A stretch of 52,648 bases of DNA from Laspinema palackyanum D2a. GTDB lineage: Bacteria > Cyanobacteriota > Cyanobacteriia > Cyanobacteriales > Laspinemataceae. The translations under genes and the position numbers were made by a program. The notes beneath the pieces were generated by a model, which worked only from the letters and a program-made list of their open reading frames with translations, had not been told where the DNA came from and searched no databases. Below are positions 34,551-42,711 of the stretch, piece after piece. The stretch covers positions 1 to 52,648 of the forward strand of contig JAMXFF010000051.1 of the NCBI GenBank assembly GCA_025370845.1, in the 5' to 3' direction. How positions within the stretch are numbered: position 1 is the first letter of the stretch; the number at the start of each line of letters is the position of its first letter.

Positions 34551-35933
34551 TTAGCTGACTGAGTTGACCAAAAGTCTCTCAACCGGAGTGCGATCGCCAA
34601 CCTTCATCATTTTAATTCCTCCCGTCGGGGATAAAGTAACACCTCGGCGCTGGGGTTTGACTAAACCCCCTTCTCCCAATTTTAAATCATAGCCCGATAA
34701 GACTGTGGCTAACACTAACTTCATTTCATAAGCCGCTAATGCTGCTCCAATACAGCGACGTTTACCTCCACCAAAAGGCATAAATTCGTAGGGAGAAAAT
34801 TGCCGTTCTAAGAATCGTTCCGGCTTAAATTGATAGGAATCGGGATATAAATCTTCCCGATGATGGAGTAGATAAATACAACCGACTAAATCAGTTCCGG
34901 CTTTCAGGGAGTATCCTAATAAGTCCATCGGTTCTTCGACTCGCCGGGGAAATGTTAACATACCCACCGGATAAAGTCGAAGAACTTCATTACAGACTGC
35001 GGTCAAATAAGGTAGGCTAAAAATATCCATTGGTGCGGGATTATCTCCGAGAGTAGCAATCTCTTCACGGAGACGATTTCCTACCTCGGGAAGAGCATGA
35101 ACCCAATATAAAGCCCAGGACATGGCACTGGCAGTTGTTTCGTACCCAGCAAACAGTAAGGTCAGCAATTCATCCCGTAATTCTTTGTCGGTCATGGCTT
35201 CACCTTCGGCATCCCGCGCTGACATTAACAGGGAGAGGATATCGAGGCGATCGCTAAGGTCCTGTTGACGGCGATTAGAAATTTCTGCATAGAGTAATTT
35301 ATCAATTTTTTCTCTAATTCTGAGAAAATATCCCCAAGGACTCCACGGGCCTAAATCCACTTGCAACTGTTTAAAAAACAGAAGGGCCGAAGCAGCCGGA
35401 GTGTTAAAAACCTCTAGCATTAAAGTCATCAGATGTTTTAATTCCTGATAATTTTGTTTCGTTAAATCTAACCCAAAGACAGTTTTTAACATGACTTGGG
35501 ATGAAATTTGAGCCATCACCGCACGGGCGATAAAAGGCTGGGAGGTTGGCACTTGGCTCATGACTGTTGCAGTAATTTCGCCAATCATTTCGCCATAAGA
35601 CCTCATGCGATCGCCATGAAATGGAGGCATCAATAATTGTCGCTGACGACGGTGGCGATCGCCTTCTAACATCATAACCGAATACTCTCCCACCAAAGGC
35701 TCGACAATTTCATTCACCTTCCCGGGGACGCTCAATTGCTTGTTCTCATGGGTTAAAATGTATTGAATGGCTTGGGGATGAGAGACAAAAATAAGGGTAT
35801 CCCCAAACCCAACCACCTCCGCCTGAAATAGGTCGGGATAACGTCGAGCATTGGCTTCCATATAGCCAACGGGATTCATCACCCAGTGTAATTTTTGCAA
35901 CAAGCGGGGGGTCCCTGAACTAGGAATTTTCAT
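34551..35933 (-). CDS. Cytochrome P450, CYP110-like
   Basis: Haem monooxygenase of 460 aa. Haem loop FMPFGGGKRRCIGAALA places the thiolate Cys394. The I-helix reads LLFAGYETTASAMSW (262-267 AGYETT). ExxR is EVLR at 316-319. CYP110 is the common cyanobacterial fatty-acid/terpene hydroxylase family, but no terpene synthase or ferredoxin gene lies nearby. The frame is open to 36020, but ATG 35933 (MKIPSSGTPR) has AGGA 9 bases upstream and gives the usual length. It is likely transcribed alone; substrate unknown. Confidence 0.93.
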   Translation of the reverse strand: MKIPSSGTPRLLQKLHWVMNPVGYMEANARRYPDLFQAEVVGFGDTLIFVSHPQAIQYILTHENKQLSVPGKVNEIVEPLVGEYSVMMLEGDRHRRQRQLLMPPFHGDRMRSYGEMIGEITATVMSQVPTSQPFIARAVMAQISSQVMLKTVFGLDLTKQNYQELKHLMTLMLEVFNTPAASALLFFKQLQVDLGPWSPWGYFLRIREKIDKLLYAEISNRRQQDLSDRLDILSLLMSARDAEGEAMTDKELRDELLTLLFAGYETTASAMSWALYWVHALPEVGNRLREEIATLGDNPAPMDIFSLPYLTAVCNEVLRLYPVGMLTFPRRVEEPMDLLGYSLKAGTDLVGCIYLLHHREDLYPDSYQFKPERFLERQFSPYEFMPFGGGKRRCIGAALAAYEMKLVLATVLSGYDLKLGEGGLVKPQRRGVTLSPTGGIKMMKVGDRTPVERLLVNSVS

Positions 35934-35976
35934 GGATCGAGTTCCTGAACGAGTATTTCTATCAATTTTAAAGGAT

Positions 35977-36225
35977 TTACTGAAAATAACTCCAATATTT
36001 AAAAATAAATTGATAATCAAGCCTTAAATTATCCTTCTGTCTACAGACACAATCCAGCACCGTCCAATGAGCATCAGTTGCCCAATTAACCATAATATCA
36101 ATATCGTTGTACGGGCGAAAATCCTCCAGTAAAACTGAACCCCGTAAGCCAAATTCGGTAATTTTCCAGTGTGGACACAACGCCTCTATTCTCTCTTTCG
36201 GGAGTTCAATTTTAGTTTTGACCAT
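35977..36225 (-). pseudogene. MNT-type nucleotidyltransferase remnant
   Basis: An 82-codon frame beginning MVKTKIELPKERIEALCPHW, which matches the start of small MNT (MNTA-like) nucleotidyltransferases of HEPN-MNT antitoxin pairs. The catalytic region reads GLRGSVLLEDFRPYNDIDIM: GS and DxD are kept, but the usual FGS has become RGS. After residue ~63 the sequence no longer fits and ends about 20-30 residues early. No HEPN partner exists upstream or downstream. Either a decayed antitoxin or a shortened orphan; decay is favoured. Confidence 0.6.
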
Positions 36226-36407
36226 CTTTTAAGAGTGCTTTGTAGGGTGGCCAACGGATAGTGGGTAAAATCAGGGAGGGGATATCCTCCGCAGAGTCTA
36301 ATTCCAGGGTTATCGCCAGTGGTTATCCGGTCGAGTTTTGTGAAATTCTGACCATTCTTTTTCCTCCAGATATTCGGGTTGTACCTGAATCGACTATCCT
36401 AACTATT

Positions 36408-36965
36408 ATGAGCCTTAGAATTTATGGTAATCGGTTACTGAAAACTTTATCCGGTGAGCAAACTCGACCGACTGCGGCACGGGTGCGCGAAGCGGTGTTT
36501 AATGTTTGGCAAGGGAGTATTGCTGGATGTCGGTGGTTGGATTTATGTGCCGGTGCGGCTACGATGAGTGCAGAGGCGTTATGTCGAGGTGCTGTAGAAG
36601 TTGTGGCGATGGAACAGTCCCCTCGGGCACTGGCGATTATTCGGGAAAATTTGCAACGGGTGAAGCAGGCAGATCAAAGGGTGGATATTCTGCGCGGTGA
36701 TGTGATGGCGCGGTTGAAATCTTTGCAGGGTCGCCAATTTGACCGGATGTATTTCGATCCGCCTTATGCCAGCAGTCTTTATCAACCTGTGTTGGCAGCG
36801 ATCGCCCAATATGAACTCCTGGCACCCGATGGGGAAATTGCGGTGGAACATCGCAGCGATCGCCTCCCCATCGAACCCATTCCCACTCTGGAAATCCTTC
36901 GGGAACGCCGTTACAGCAATACCACGGTGACGTTCCTCGGGTTATCCGATGAGTCAGCAGATTAA
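36408..36965 (+). CDS. rsmD: 16S rRNA (guanine(966)-N2)-methyltransferase
   Basis: SAM-dependent methyltransferase that modifies G966 of 16S rRNA during 30S assembly. 185 aa. It has the SAM-binding motif LDLCAGAATM (45-50, where many members have DLFAGSG), the acidic motif ILRGDVM and the catalytic YFDPPYA (DPPY 117-120). The frame is open from 36261, but only ATG 36408 (MSLRIYGNRLLKTLSGEQTR) matches the family's N-terminus. A 13-bp hairpin at 36966-37016 ends the transcript against the convergent petG. Confidence 0.93.
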   Translation: MSLRIYGNRLLKTLSGEQTRPTAARVREAVFNVWQGSIAGCRWLDLCAGAATMSAEALCRGAVEVVAMEQSPRALAIIRENLQRVKQADQRVDILRGDVMARLKSLQGRQFDRMYFDPPYASSLYQPVLAAIAQYELLAPDGEIAVEHRSDRLPIEPIPTLEILRERRYSNTTVTFLGLSDESAD

Positions 36966-37016
36966 AACAGCGATCGCCTCTGGCGGGTTCAGGACCCGAA
37001 AGCGGCGATCGCTGTT
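36966..37016. terminator. Bidirectional terminator between rsmD and petG
   Basis: AACAGCGATCGCC (36966-36978) pairs with GGCGATCGCTGTT (37004-37016), 13 bp, enclosing a CGGGT/ACCCG inner stem, then GTTTT on the plus strand. Built on a HIP1 octamer in each arm. It starts right at the rsmD stop and ends 26 bases from the petG stop. Confidence 0.75.
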
Positions 37017-37042
37017 GTTTTAGTCAGGAATTCAAGATGGGT

Positions 37043-37156
37043 TTACAAACCCAAATCGTTCCCGCGCTTGTACTGCTGGTAAGCGGCGAAAAACAAACCA
37101 GCTAGAGTCACCACAATCAAACCCAACACGATGCCAGACAGTAACGGTTCAACCAC
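37043..37156 (-). CDS. petG: Cytochrome b6f complex subunit PetG
   Basis: 37-residue single-helix subunit of the cytochrome b6f complex in the thylakoid membrane, stabilising the dimer. The sequence [20 protein letters not shown] then [17 protein letters not shown] is the complete PetG. It starts with GTG at 37156 preceded by GGAG 10 bases upstream and ends TAA at 37043. The hydrophobic stretch covers residues 4-26. It is divergent from cytM with a 235-base gap, an electron-transport pairing. Very small, easily overlooked. Confidence 0.95.
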   Translation of the reverse strand: MVEPLLSGIVLGLIVVTLAGLFFAAYQQYKRGNDLGL

Positions 37157-37391
37157 GTCTATAAATCTCCTTTGCAACTAGGGTTATATTTTAATATGTA
37201 AAGGTTTCTTGCAATTTTTTCATCTAAAGACAGTCGCCCACAATGGCAGCATTGGCATTTTCCGAGGCAGGGATCTATGGATGCGGGGATTTCCTCGTCT
37301 CCCGAGGGTTTCCCAGAAATTGCCGTAGAATGCCCATTCTGATCGCAAATGTTAAGCTATGTTATAAAATCATACAATATTTGTACATCCC

Positions 37392-37817
37392 TTGAAAACG
37401 ACCTTACCGTTGACTAACGATCTCGCCAAATCTGAAGCAGCAGAACCTTGTCCCGTCACAAGTGGGGCGATCGCCTTTGGTGCGCGTAGCACAGTCATTG
37501 TCTTTATTCTGGTGGGTATTGTCCTCGGGATTATTCTCGCCCTACAATTACAAGTCTCGGATCCTTATGTGAAAACGGTCCTAACCCTGGATGGAGACTC
37601 GGTTCGGGGTCATGCGATTTTCCAAATGAACTGTGCGGGTTGTCATGGCATCCAGAATGGACGGCAGGTAGGACCCAGTTTAACCGCTGTTTCTCAACGG
37701 AAATCCCCGGTTGGGATTATTAATCAGGTGACAGGGGGAAAAACGCCGCCAATGCCTCAATTTCAACCGAATCCTCAAGATATGGCAGATTTGTTGAAAT
37801 ATGTTCAAAGTCTTTGA
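37392..37817 (+). CDS. cytM: Membrane-anchored cytochrome c, CytM-type
   Basis: Low-abundance thylakoid or plasma-membrane c-type cytochrome of cyanobacteria, thought to affect electron flow between photosynthesis and respiration under stress. 141 aa. A hydrophobic anchor (34-54, VIVFILVGIVLGIILALQL) precedes SDPYVKTVLTLDGDSVRGHA, a CytM signature. The haem motif is CAGCH (Cys81, Cys84, His85) with Met121 (PPMPQF) as probable sixth ligand. The start is TTG 37392: in frame to the upstream TAA there is no ATG or GTG, and a TTG at 37410 is the alternative. No clear ribosome site. A 7-bp hairpin at 37826-37853 follows. Confidence 0.88.
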   Translation: MKTTLPLTNDLAKSEAAEPCPVTSGAIAFGARSTVIVFILVGIVLGIILALQLQVSDPYVKTVLTLDGDSVRGHAIFQMNCAGCHGIQNGRQVGPSLTAVSQRKSPVGIINQVTGGKTPPMPQFQPNPQDMADLLKYVQSL

Positions 37818-37825
37818 ACGGAACG

Positions 37826-37853
37826 ACCCCCGAAGGTTTAAATCTCCGGGGGT
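37826..37853 (+). terminator. Terminator of cytM
   Basis: ACCCCCG/CGGGGGT stem (37826-37832, 37847-37853) followed by TTTT, 9 bases past the cytM stop; convergent with the ABC transporter gene, so likely bidirectional. Confidence 0.75.
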
Positions 37854-37859
37854 TTTGAG

Positions 37860-39617
37860 TTATCCTCGCTCAAACTGTTGGGCGTAAAATTTGGCATATT
37901 GTCCCGCTCGTTCCAACAGTTCTTGATGAGTTCCGGATTCTACAATTTGTCCCTTTTCCATGACTAAAATGCGATCGGCGCGACGCACGGTGCCGAGACG
38001 GTGAGCGATAATAAACACGGTGCGGTTTTGCATTAACCGTTCTAATGCTTCTTGGACTAATGCTTCCGATTCTGAATCTAAGGCGGAGGTTGCTTCATCT
38101 AGTATCAGGATTCGGGGATTAAGAAGTACCGCGCGGGCGATCGCAATTCGTTGGCGCTGACCCCCGGATAAATTAACCCCTCTCTCTCCTACCCAACTGT
38201 GATATCCATCAGGCAGTTTTTGAATAAACTCATCCGCATTCGCAATTTTCGCCGCTGCTTCAATCTCATCTAGGCGATAGTCAAGTTGTCCAAAAGCAAT
38301 ATTTTGGGCAATACTTCCGGTAAATAGAATTGTTTCCTGGGGAACGATGCCAATTTGACGACGTAAACTGGGAATAGTCACCTCGCGAATGTCAATTCCA
38401 TCAATCAGAATTTGTCCCGATTTTACATCATAAAACCGAGGCAAAAGATTGACTAACGTGGTTTTACCAGCACCCGAAGCACCGACTAAAGCGATCGCCT
38501 CTCCCGGGGAAGCAACTAAACTTAACCCTTGCAATACCGGCACTTCTTCTTGGTTTTTGGGGTTGAGAAGCGGTTGAGTGGCGTAGGCAAAGGAAACATT
38601 GCGATATTCAACCTTTCCCGTTACCGCAGGTAAGGCGACTGCACTCGGTTTTTCTACCACCGTTGCTTTCACCGCAAACAACTCAAAAATTCGGTCTACT
38701 GATGCCTCTGCCTGTTTAAATTCATTATAATTACTCGTCGTCAAGGAAATGGGATTAATCACCAACGCTACTGCGGCTACATAACTAACAAATTCACTTC
38801 CGGTTAGATTTCCTTGGGAAATTTGCCATCCGCCCAAGAAAAATAGGGATAACACGCTTAAGGCTTCTAAAAATCCCACTACAGGAAATTGAATTGCTTT
38901 TAATTGTTCTGCCCGATATTTCATCCGGCGATTATGTTCGGCTTCTTTAGAAAATCGCTCAATTTCATAGTCTTCCGCAGCAAAGGCTTGAACTAAGCGA
39001 ATCCCACTAAACACTTCAGAGATTAAAGCCGATAAATTAGAAATTTGGGTCTGACTACGCCGGGAAACACTTAATAATTTATTGCCAAACCAACTGACAA
39101 TAATGGCCATAAAAGGGGCGATCAGCAGGGTGGCAAAGGTGAGTTGCCAGTTCAAATAAATCATATATCCCACAACTACCACCAGTTGCAAAACGCATGG
39201 CACGAATTGATGGAAAAATTTATTGACGACTTCCCCAATCCGGTCAATATCTTCGGTGAGGCGATAGGAAAGGTCGCCGGTTTTGGCGGTTTCAAAAAAT
39301 CCGAGATTGAGCTTGTGGAGGTGACTATAAATGGATTTGCGGAGGTCAAGGGCGATGGAAAGGGCAGCGGAAGCCATTAAGGAATCTTGACCATATTGGA
39401 CGATTCCTTGACCTAGGAAAATCAGCGCACCAATCCCCGCTAATTGCGCGATCGCCACCACATCCCCCGCCCCGATAAAATTAGCAATCCGACCGGCTAA
39501 CCAGGCTTGCAAAGGCCAAAAAACAGTAAAAATCAACGTACAAATCAGCGCCCGGATGATAGTGTTCCAGTGGGGACGCAGGTAAGGCAGCAGTAACCAA
39601 TAATGCGATCGAGACAA
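37860..39617 (-). CDS. ABC exporter (half-transporter, membrane plus ATPase domain)
   Basis: MsbA-like half-size exporter, 585 aa, working as a homodimer in the cytoplasmic membrane. Six membrane segments fill ~20-305. The ATPase domain has Walker A GASGAGKTT (379-387), signature LSGGQ (483-487), Walker B ILILDE (503-508) and the switch His in IIAHRLGTV. The substrate (lipid, peptide or drug) cannot be told. No partner gene is next to it; it is followed by convergent cytM and preceded by the DUF6816-like gene on the same strand with a 112-base gap holding a weak hairpin. Confidence 0.93.
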   Translation of the reverse strand: MSRSHYWLLLPYLRPHWNTIIRALICTLIFTVFWPLQAWLAGRIANFIGAGDVVAIAQLAGIGALIFLGQGIVQYGQDSLMASAALSIALDLRKSIYSHLHKLNLGFFETAKTGDLSYRLTEDIDRIGEVVNKFFHQFVPCVLQLVVVVGYMIYLNWQLTFATLLIAPFMAIIVSWFGNKLLSVSRRSQTQISNLSALISEVFSGIRLVQAFAAEDYEIERFSKEAEHNRRMKYRAEQLKAIQFPVVGFLEALSVLSLFFLGGWQISQGNLTGSEFVSYVAAVALVINPISLTTSNYNEFKQAEASVDRIFELFAVKATVVEKPSAVALPAVTGKVEYRNVSFAYATQPLLNPKNQEEVPVLQGLSLVASPGEAIALVGASGAGKTTLVNLLPRFYDVKSGQILIDGIDIREVTIPSLRRQIGIVPQETILFTGSIAQNIAFGQLDYRLDEIEAAAKIANADEFIQKLPDGYHSWVGERGVNLSGGQRQRIAIARAVLLNPRILILDEATSALDSESEALVQEALERLMQNRTVFIIAHRLGTVRRADRILVMEKGQIVESGTHQELLERAGQYAKFYAQQFERG

Positions 39618-39729
39618 TTTTAGGCGTTAATTTTGAGGGTTAATCAATCTTACTTTACTCGATCGCCGTCGCTAAAACCGATACCCTTACGGGGGTGCGG
39701 GTTTTTGCCAATGGTTCTCTGGGTATCCG

Positions 39730-40530
39730 CTATTGGTTGGGTGTGGCAACCGGGGATAATTCTAATTGATAGCGATAAAGCGCGATCGCCTTCCCTCCGG
39801 CTGCAAAGTAATCCGGGTCTTGGGGGGATAAATAAATCGCCGTGATTTGATTGGCAGTAATTTTCTCCGGCGCATCCTTCACCCGTTGATAGTGGGTGGT
39901 GGTTTCCACTTCATTGAGATAAATCTGCGGTTGGCGGCGAAAAATCTGCTGTGTAATTTCTGTGGCGATAAACTGATCCGGTGCAGGAATTTCGCTACCT
40001 CTACCCGTAACCACGGATACCAGTTGCCGATCGCCTTTCAAAACCGTAATCTGCCGGTTAGGATCGGCTGGATCAACCTTAACCGATTCCACCGCCTGAC
40101 TGCCTAAATAGGCTTGGGCAATTTTTAATCCATTAAAGGCGCGATCGGCAACAATTCCCGGATTTCTAGAAACCGGAATCGGGATTCCCCGCCATCCCCC
40201 CGGATTCAATCCCGACCCCTCCACAAATCGCACCTGAAATTGCACCGGCTGATTCAAATAGGCTTGATTCTTCTCAAATCCAGGCGTCACCAGATTCGGC
40301 GCGAGGGGGGCAATCTGTTCAATTAGGGTACTCGTGACATTCCAAGTCCCTTTAATCCAGTCGGGATAAATCAAATCTCCCTCTGCTACAGAGACAGCCG
40401 GTTTACTCTGCCAATTGGGAAAGGCTTGTAAACGGTCCGCCAGGGGTCCCGCTACCGCATTCCCAGAGGTAAACAGCAGAATTAACACCATCAAACCGAG
40501 GGAAATTCTCCTATTTATCATGACTTTCAT
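39730..40530 (-). CDS. DUF6816-like exported protein (thylakoid/periplasm)
   Basis: Conserved cyanobacterial protein with chloroplast-lineage relatives, function unknown. 266 aa from ATG 40530 (MKVMINRR), with a hydrophobic signal (ISLGLMVLILLFTSG) and Ala-x-Ala-type cleavage at NAVAG. The mature part is a beta-rich domain: LIYPDWIKGTWNVTSTL, then YLNEVETTTHYQRVKDAPEKI. The DNA of its first codons overlaps the last codons of phoH by about 20 bases, so translation is coupled. A second ATG at 40521 would also keep the signal. Assignment to the DUF rests on overall pattern, not a hallmark residue. Confidence 0.75.
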   Translation of the reverse strand: MKVMINRRISLGLMVLILLFTSGNAVAGPLADRLQAFPNWQSKPAVSVAEGDLIYPDWIKGTWNVTSTLIEQIAPLAPNLVTPGFEKNQAYLNQPVQFQVRFVEGSGLNPGGWRGIPIPVSRNPGIVADRAFNGLKIAQAYLGSQAVESVKVDPADPNRQITVLKGDRQLVSVVTGRGSEIPAPDQFIATEITQQIFRRQPQIYLNEVETTTHYQRVKDAPEKITANQITAIYLSPQDPDYFAAGGKAIALYRYQLELSPVATPNQ

Positions 40531-41464
40531 AGGCGGCAACGATACGCTGAACCAGAGGATTGCGGACCACATCTGCTTGAGAGAGGTTGCAAAAGGCAAT
40601 ACCTTCGACATTTTGCAGGATATTTTTGGCGACGTTTAAACCCGACTGCTGATGGAAGGGTAAATCGGTTTGGGTAATGTCTCCGGTGACTACCATGCGG
40701 GATTTAAACCCGAGGCGGGTTAAAACCATTTTCATTTGGGCGGGGGTGGTGTTTTGCGCTTCATCGAGGATGACGAAAGAGCGATTGAGGGTGCGTCCCC
40801 GCATATAGGCTAGAGGGGCAACTTCAATGATGCCGCGTTCCATGAGGTTGGCGATTTTTTCGGGTTCGATGACTTCATAGAGGGCATCGTAGAGGGGGCG
40901 CAAATAGGGATTAATTTTCTGTTGCAAGTCCCCGGGAAGGAAGCCGAGTTTTTCCCCCGCTTCTACGGCAGGGCGGGTTAAAATCAGGCGTTCGTAGTCA
41001 TTGGCGAGGAGAGATTGGGCGGCGAGGATGGTGGCGAGGAAGGTTTTGCCGGTGCCTGCTGGACCAATGCAAAAGGTGAGATCATGGCTGCGGATGGCTT
41101 TGATGTAGGAACGCTGGCGAAAGGTTTTGGCGCGAATTTCTTCCCCTCGGCGGTTTTTGGCGAGGATGTCTTGGCGCATTTCGCTAAGTTCGTCTTGGCG
41201 TTGGGTATCCAAGGCGTGACGGGCGGTGAGGATATCAACGCTGGTGATGGGTTTGCCGTGAATCCAGAGGTCCGAGAGCGATCGCACTAACCGGGTGCAG
41301 AGTTCGATTTGGTTGGGAGTACCTTGGATGAGTAAATCTTGTCCGCGTAGGACGACTCGGGCCCCGGTTTGTTTGGAGAGGAGTTTGAGGTTTTCCTCGC
41401 GATCGCCACTGAGGGCTAGGGCGCTTTCTTGAGAGGGGAGTTCAATCGTTGTGTTTTCTTCCAT
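40511..41464 (-). CDS. phoH: PhoH family ATPase
   Basis: Cytoplasmic RNA-helicase-like ATPase linked to RNA turnover and phosphate starvation; the cyanobacterial member is a stand-alone PhoH. 317 aa: Walker A GPAGTGKT (134-141), Walker B SFVILDEAQN (230-236), sensor LGFKSRMVVTGDITQTDLP, and an N-terminal KH-like piece (DLLIQGTPNQIELCTRLV). Its stop lies inside the start of the DUF6816-like gene. It is preceded by a strong intrinsic terminator (41503-41543) ending the khpA operon, so it has its own promoter in the ~40-base window before ATG 41464 or within the hairpin zone. Confidence 0.94.
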   Translation of the reverse strand: MEENTTIELPSQESALALSGDREENLKLLSKQTGARVVLRGQDLLIQGTPNQIELCTRLVRSLSDLWIHGKPITSVDILTARHALDTQRQDELSEMRQDILAKNRRGEEIRAKTFRQRSYIKAIRSHDLTFCIGPAGTGKTFLATILAAQSLLANDYERLILTRPAVEAGEKLGFLPGDLQQKINPYLRPLYDALYEVIEPEKIANLMERGIIEVAPLAYMRGRTLNRSFVILDEAQNTTPAQMKMVLTRLGFKSRMVVTGDITQTDLPFHQQSGLNVAKNILQNVEGIAFCNLSQADVVRNPLVQRIVAAYESHDK

Positions 41465-41502
41465 GCCATATCCATTACAAGTAAAGTTTTAAAAAATGCA
41501 AA

Positions 41503-41543
41503 AAGACGCCTTCTTTGCAAATTGGGCTGCAAACAGGCGTCTT
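41503..41543 (-). terminator. Strong terminator of the ffh-rpsP-khpA region
   Basis: Minus strand: AAGACGCCT/AGGCGTCTT outer stem (41535-41543 with 41503-41511) and TTTGCA/TGCAAA inner stem, followed by TTTGCATTTTTTAAAAC. 144 bases past khpA and 39 before phoH. Separates the two units. Confidence 0.85.
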
Positions 41544-41686
41544 GAGAGAGGACTCCAGCAATATCTTTGGTGGGAAAAGGGATGATTGTTGAGGAAGCGG
41601 GGCTGGAACAAGACTGCGATCGCCCCACTCCAGACTCCAGAAACTTGGGGCGATTTCTCCCCAAAGATGCTAGGCGATCGCATCTC

Positions 41687-42124
41687 CTAAGAGCGATCGG
41701 CAAGTTTTGGTCCAGGACGAACCGGACCATTTTTTACCGCAGGACTCGTCGTAGTTTTAGACCCAGGTCCATCGGAGGACGAAGCGCGATCGCTCGGCCA
41801 TCCCCCGTAGATATCTAAATAAATCGCTTCCCCCGCATCCTTCGCCGCTGCTTCTAATATTGTTCGCACCGCGTGCATATTGCGTCCACCACGGCCAAAC
41901 ACGCGCCCTTTTTCTGGATCCTCAAACGCCATGCGAATCCAGACTTTAGGTACGCCAGCCAATAACTCGCAATCCACTCGTAATGATTCCGGCGTTTCTA
42001 ACAACGGTTCCACCAGAAAACGTACCAACCCTCCATAATCCGGGCTAGGCGTTTTTTTCTCACCCTGAGATGGTTCTTGGGGAGTCAGTGGTTCGTTGAT
42101 GGAATTAGGAAGGGGTTGTGGCAT
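41687..42124 (-). CDS. khpA: KH-domain RNA-binding protein KhpA
   Basis: Small KH RNA-binding protein encoded next to rpsP, as in most bacteria; acts in RNA chaperoning and cell growth. 145 aa from ATG 42124 ([19 protein letters not shown]); longer than the usual ~80-100 because of a Pro/Ser/Gln-rich N-terminal extension and a basic-acidic C-terminal tail. The KH core is [20 protein letters not shown] with the GRGG-type turn [14 protein letters not shown] (expected GxxG). Its first codons overlap the rpsP stop by about 20 bases, so translation is coupled. Terminated by the hairpin at 41503-41543. Confidence 0.88.
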   Translation of the reverse strand: MPQPLPNSINEPLTPQEPSQGEKKTPSPDYGGLVRFLVEPLLETPESLRVDCELLAGVPKVWIRMAFEDPEKGRVFGRGGRNMHAVRTILEAAAKDAGEAIYLDIYGGWPSDRASSSDGPGSKTTTSPAVKNGPVRPGPKLADRS

Positions 42125-42365
42125 TGACCTGTTCAAAGACATTAGCTTTCTCAAGAATGTGACGCACCGTCTCGGTGGGTTGAGCGCCCTGTTGCAGTCG
42201 CTTCACGATCGCTGGGACATTCAGACGAGTTTCATCATTTCTCGGATTGTAGAATCCCAATTCTTCCAAAGGACGTCCATCCCGGCGAGTCGTGCTCTGC
42301 ATCGCCACAATCCGATAGCTGACTTCTTTTTTCTTGCCGAATCTCTTCAATCGAATTTTGATCAT
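42105..42365 (-). CDS. rpsP: 30S ribosomal protein S16
   Basis: Essential 30S subunit assembly protein, 86 aa, complete: [20 protein letters not shown] at the start and the [12 protein letters not shown] signature. Located between ffh and khpA as in most cyanobacteria. It ends inside the khpA start region. 346 bases separate it from ffh, so it may have its own promoter there. Confidence 0.98.
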   Translation of the reverse strand: MIKIRLKRFGKKKEVSYRIVAMQSTTRRDGRPLEELGFYNPRNDETRLNVPAIVKRLQQGAQPTETVRHILEKANVFEQVNATTPS

Positions 42366-42711
42366 CTTGCTCCTACTTCTTTTTCGTAACCATTCTAGGC
42401 CATCAAATTACAGCTTACCTGCTTCTGGGGGTAAGCATCTACAGCGTTCCATCTACAACTTTCCGCTGCAAAGTCATTCATTATAGCACCTTGCAGGGCA
42501 TCGATACAACAGCGGCAAGAGAACCGAATTTCTTAAAAAAATCTCGGTCAATGGCCCACAAATTAGGGCCAGAAACATTGCCAAAGCCTATTGGGATTGT
42601 TACGGAGAGTTAGAGGAATCTTCCAAAGCCCCCCTTCTTAAGGGGGGTTGGGGGGATCTCTTCTATCAAATTTAATGTTTTAGAGTCCCCGAGACCCCTA
42701 GAACAGGCCCC
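42366..42711. other. 346-base gap between ffh and rpsP with dispersed repeats
   Basis: Contains a C/G-rich hairpin CCCCCTTCTTAAGGGGGG at ~42629-42647 followed by TTGGGGGGATCTC, which recurs at the right end of the window. It also holds an ATTGCCAAAGCCTATTGGG stretch resembling the middle of the 16845-16912 repeat, and the leader of rpsP. No gene seen. Confidence 0.5.

Noticed and set aside
36261-36407. N-terminal extension of rsmD
   Set aside because: The family begins at ATG 36408; the upstream codons look non-conserved.
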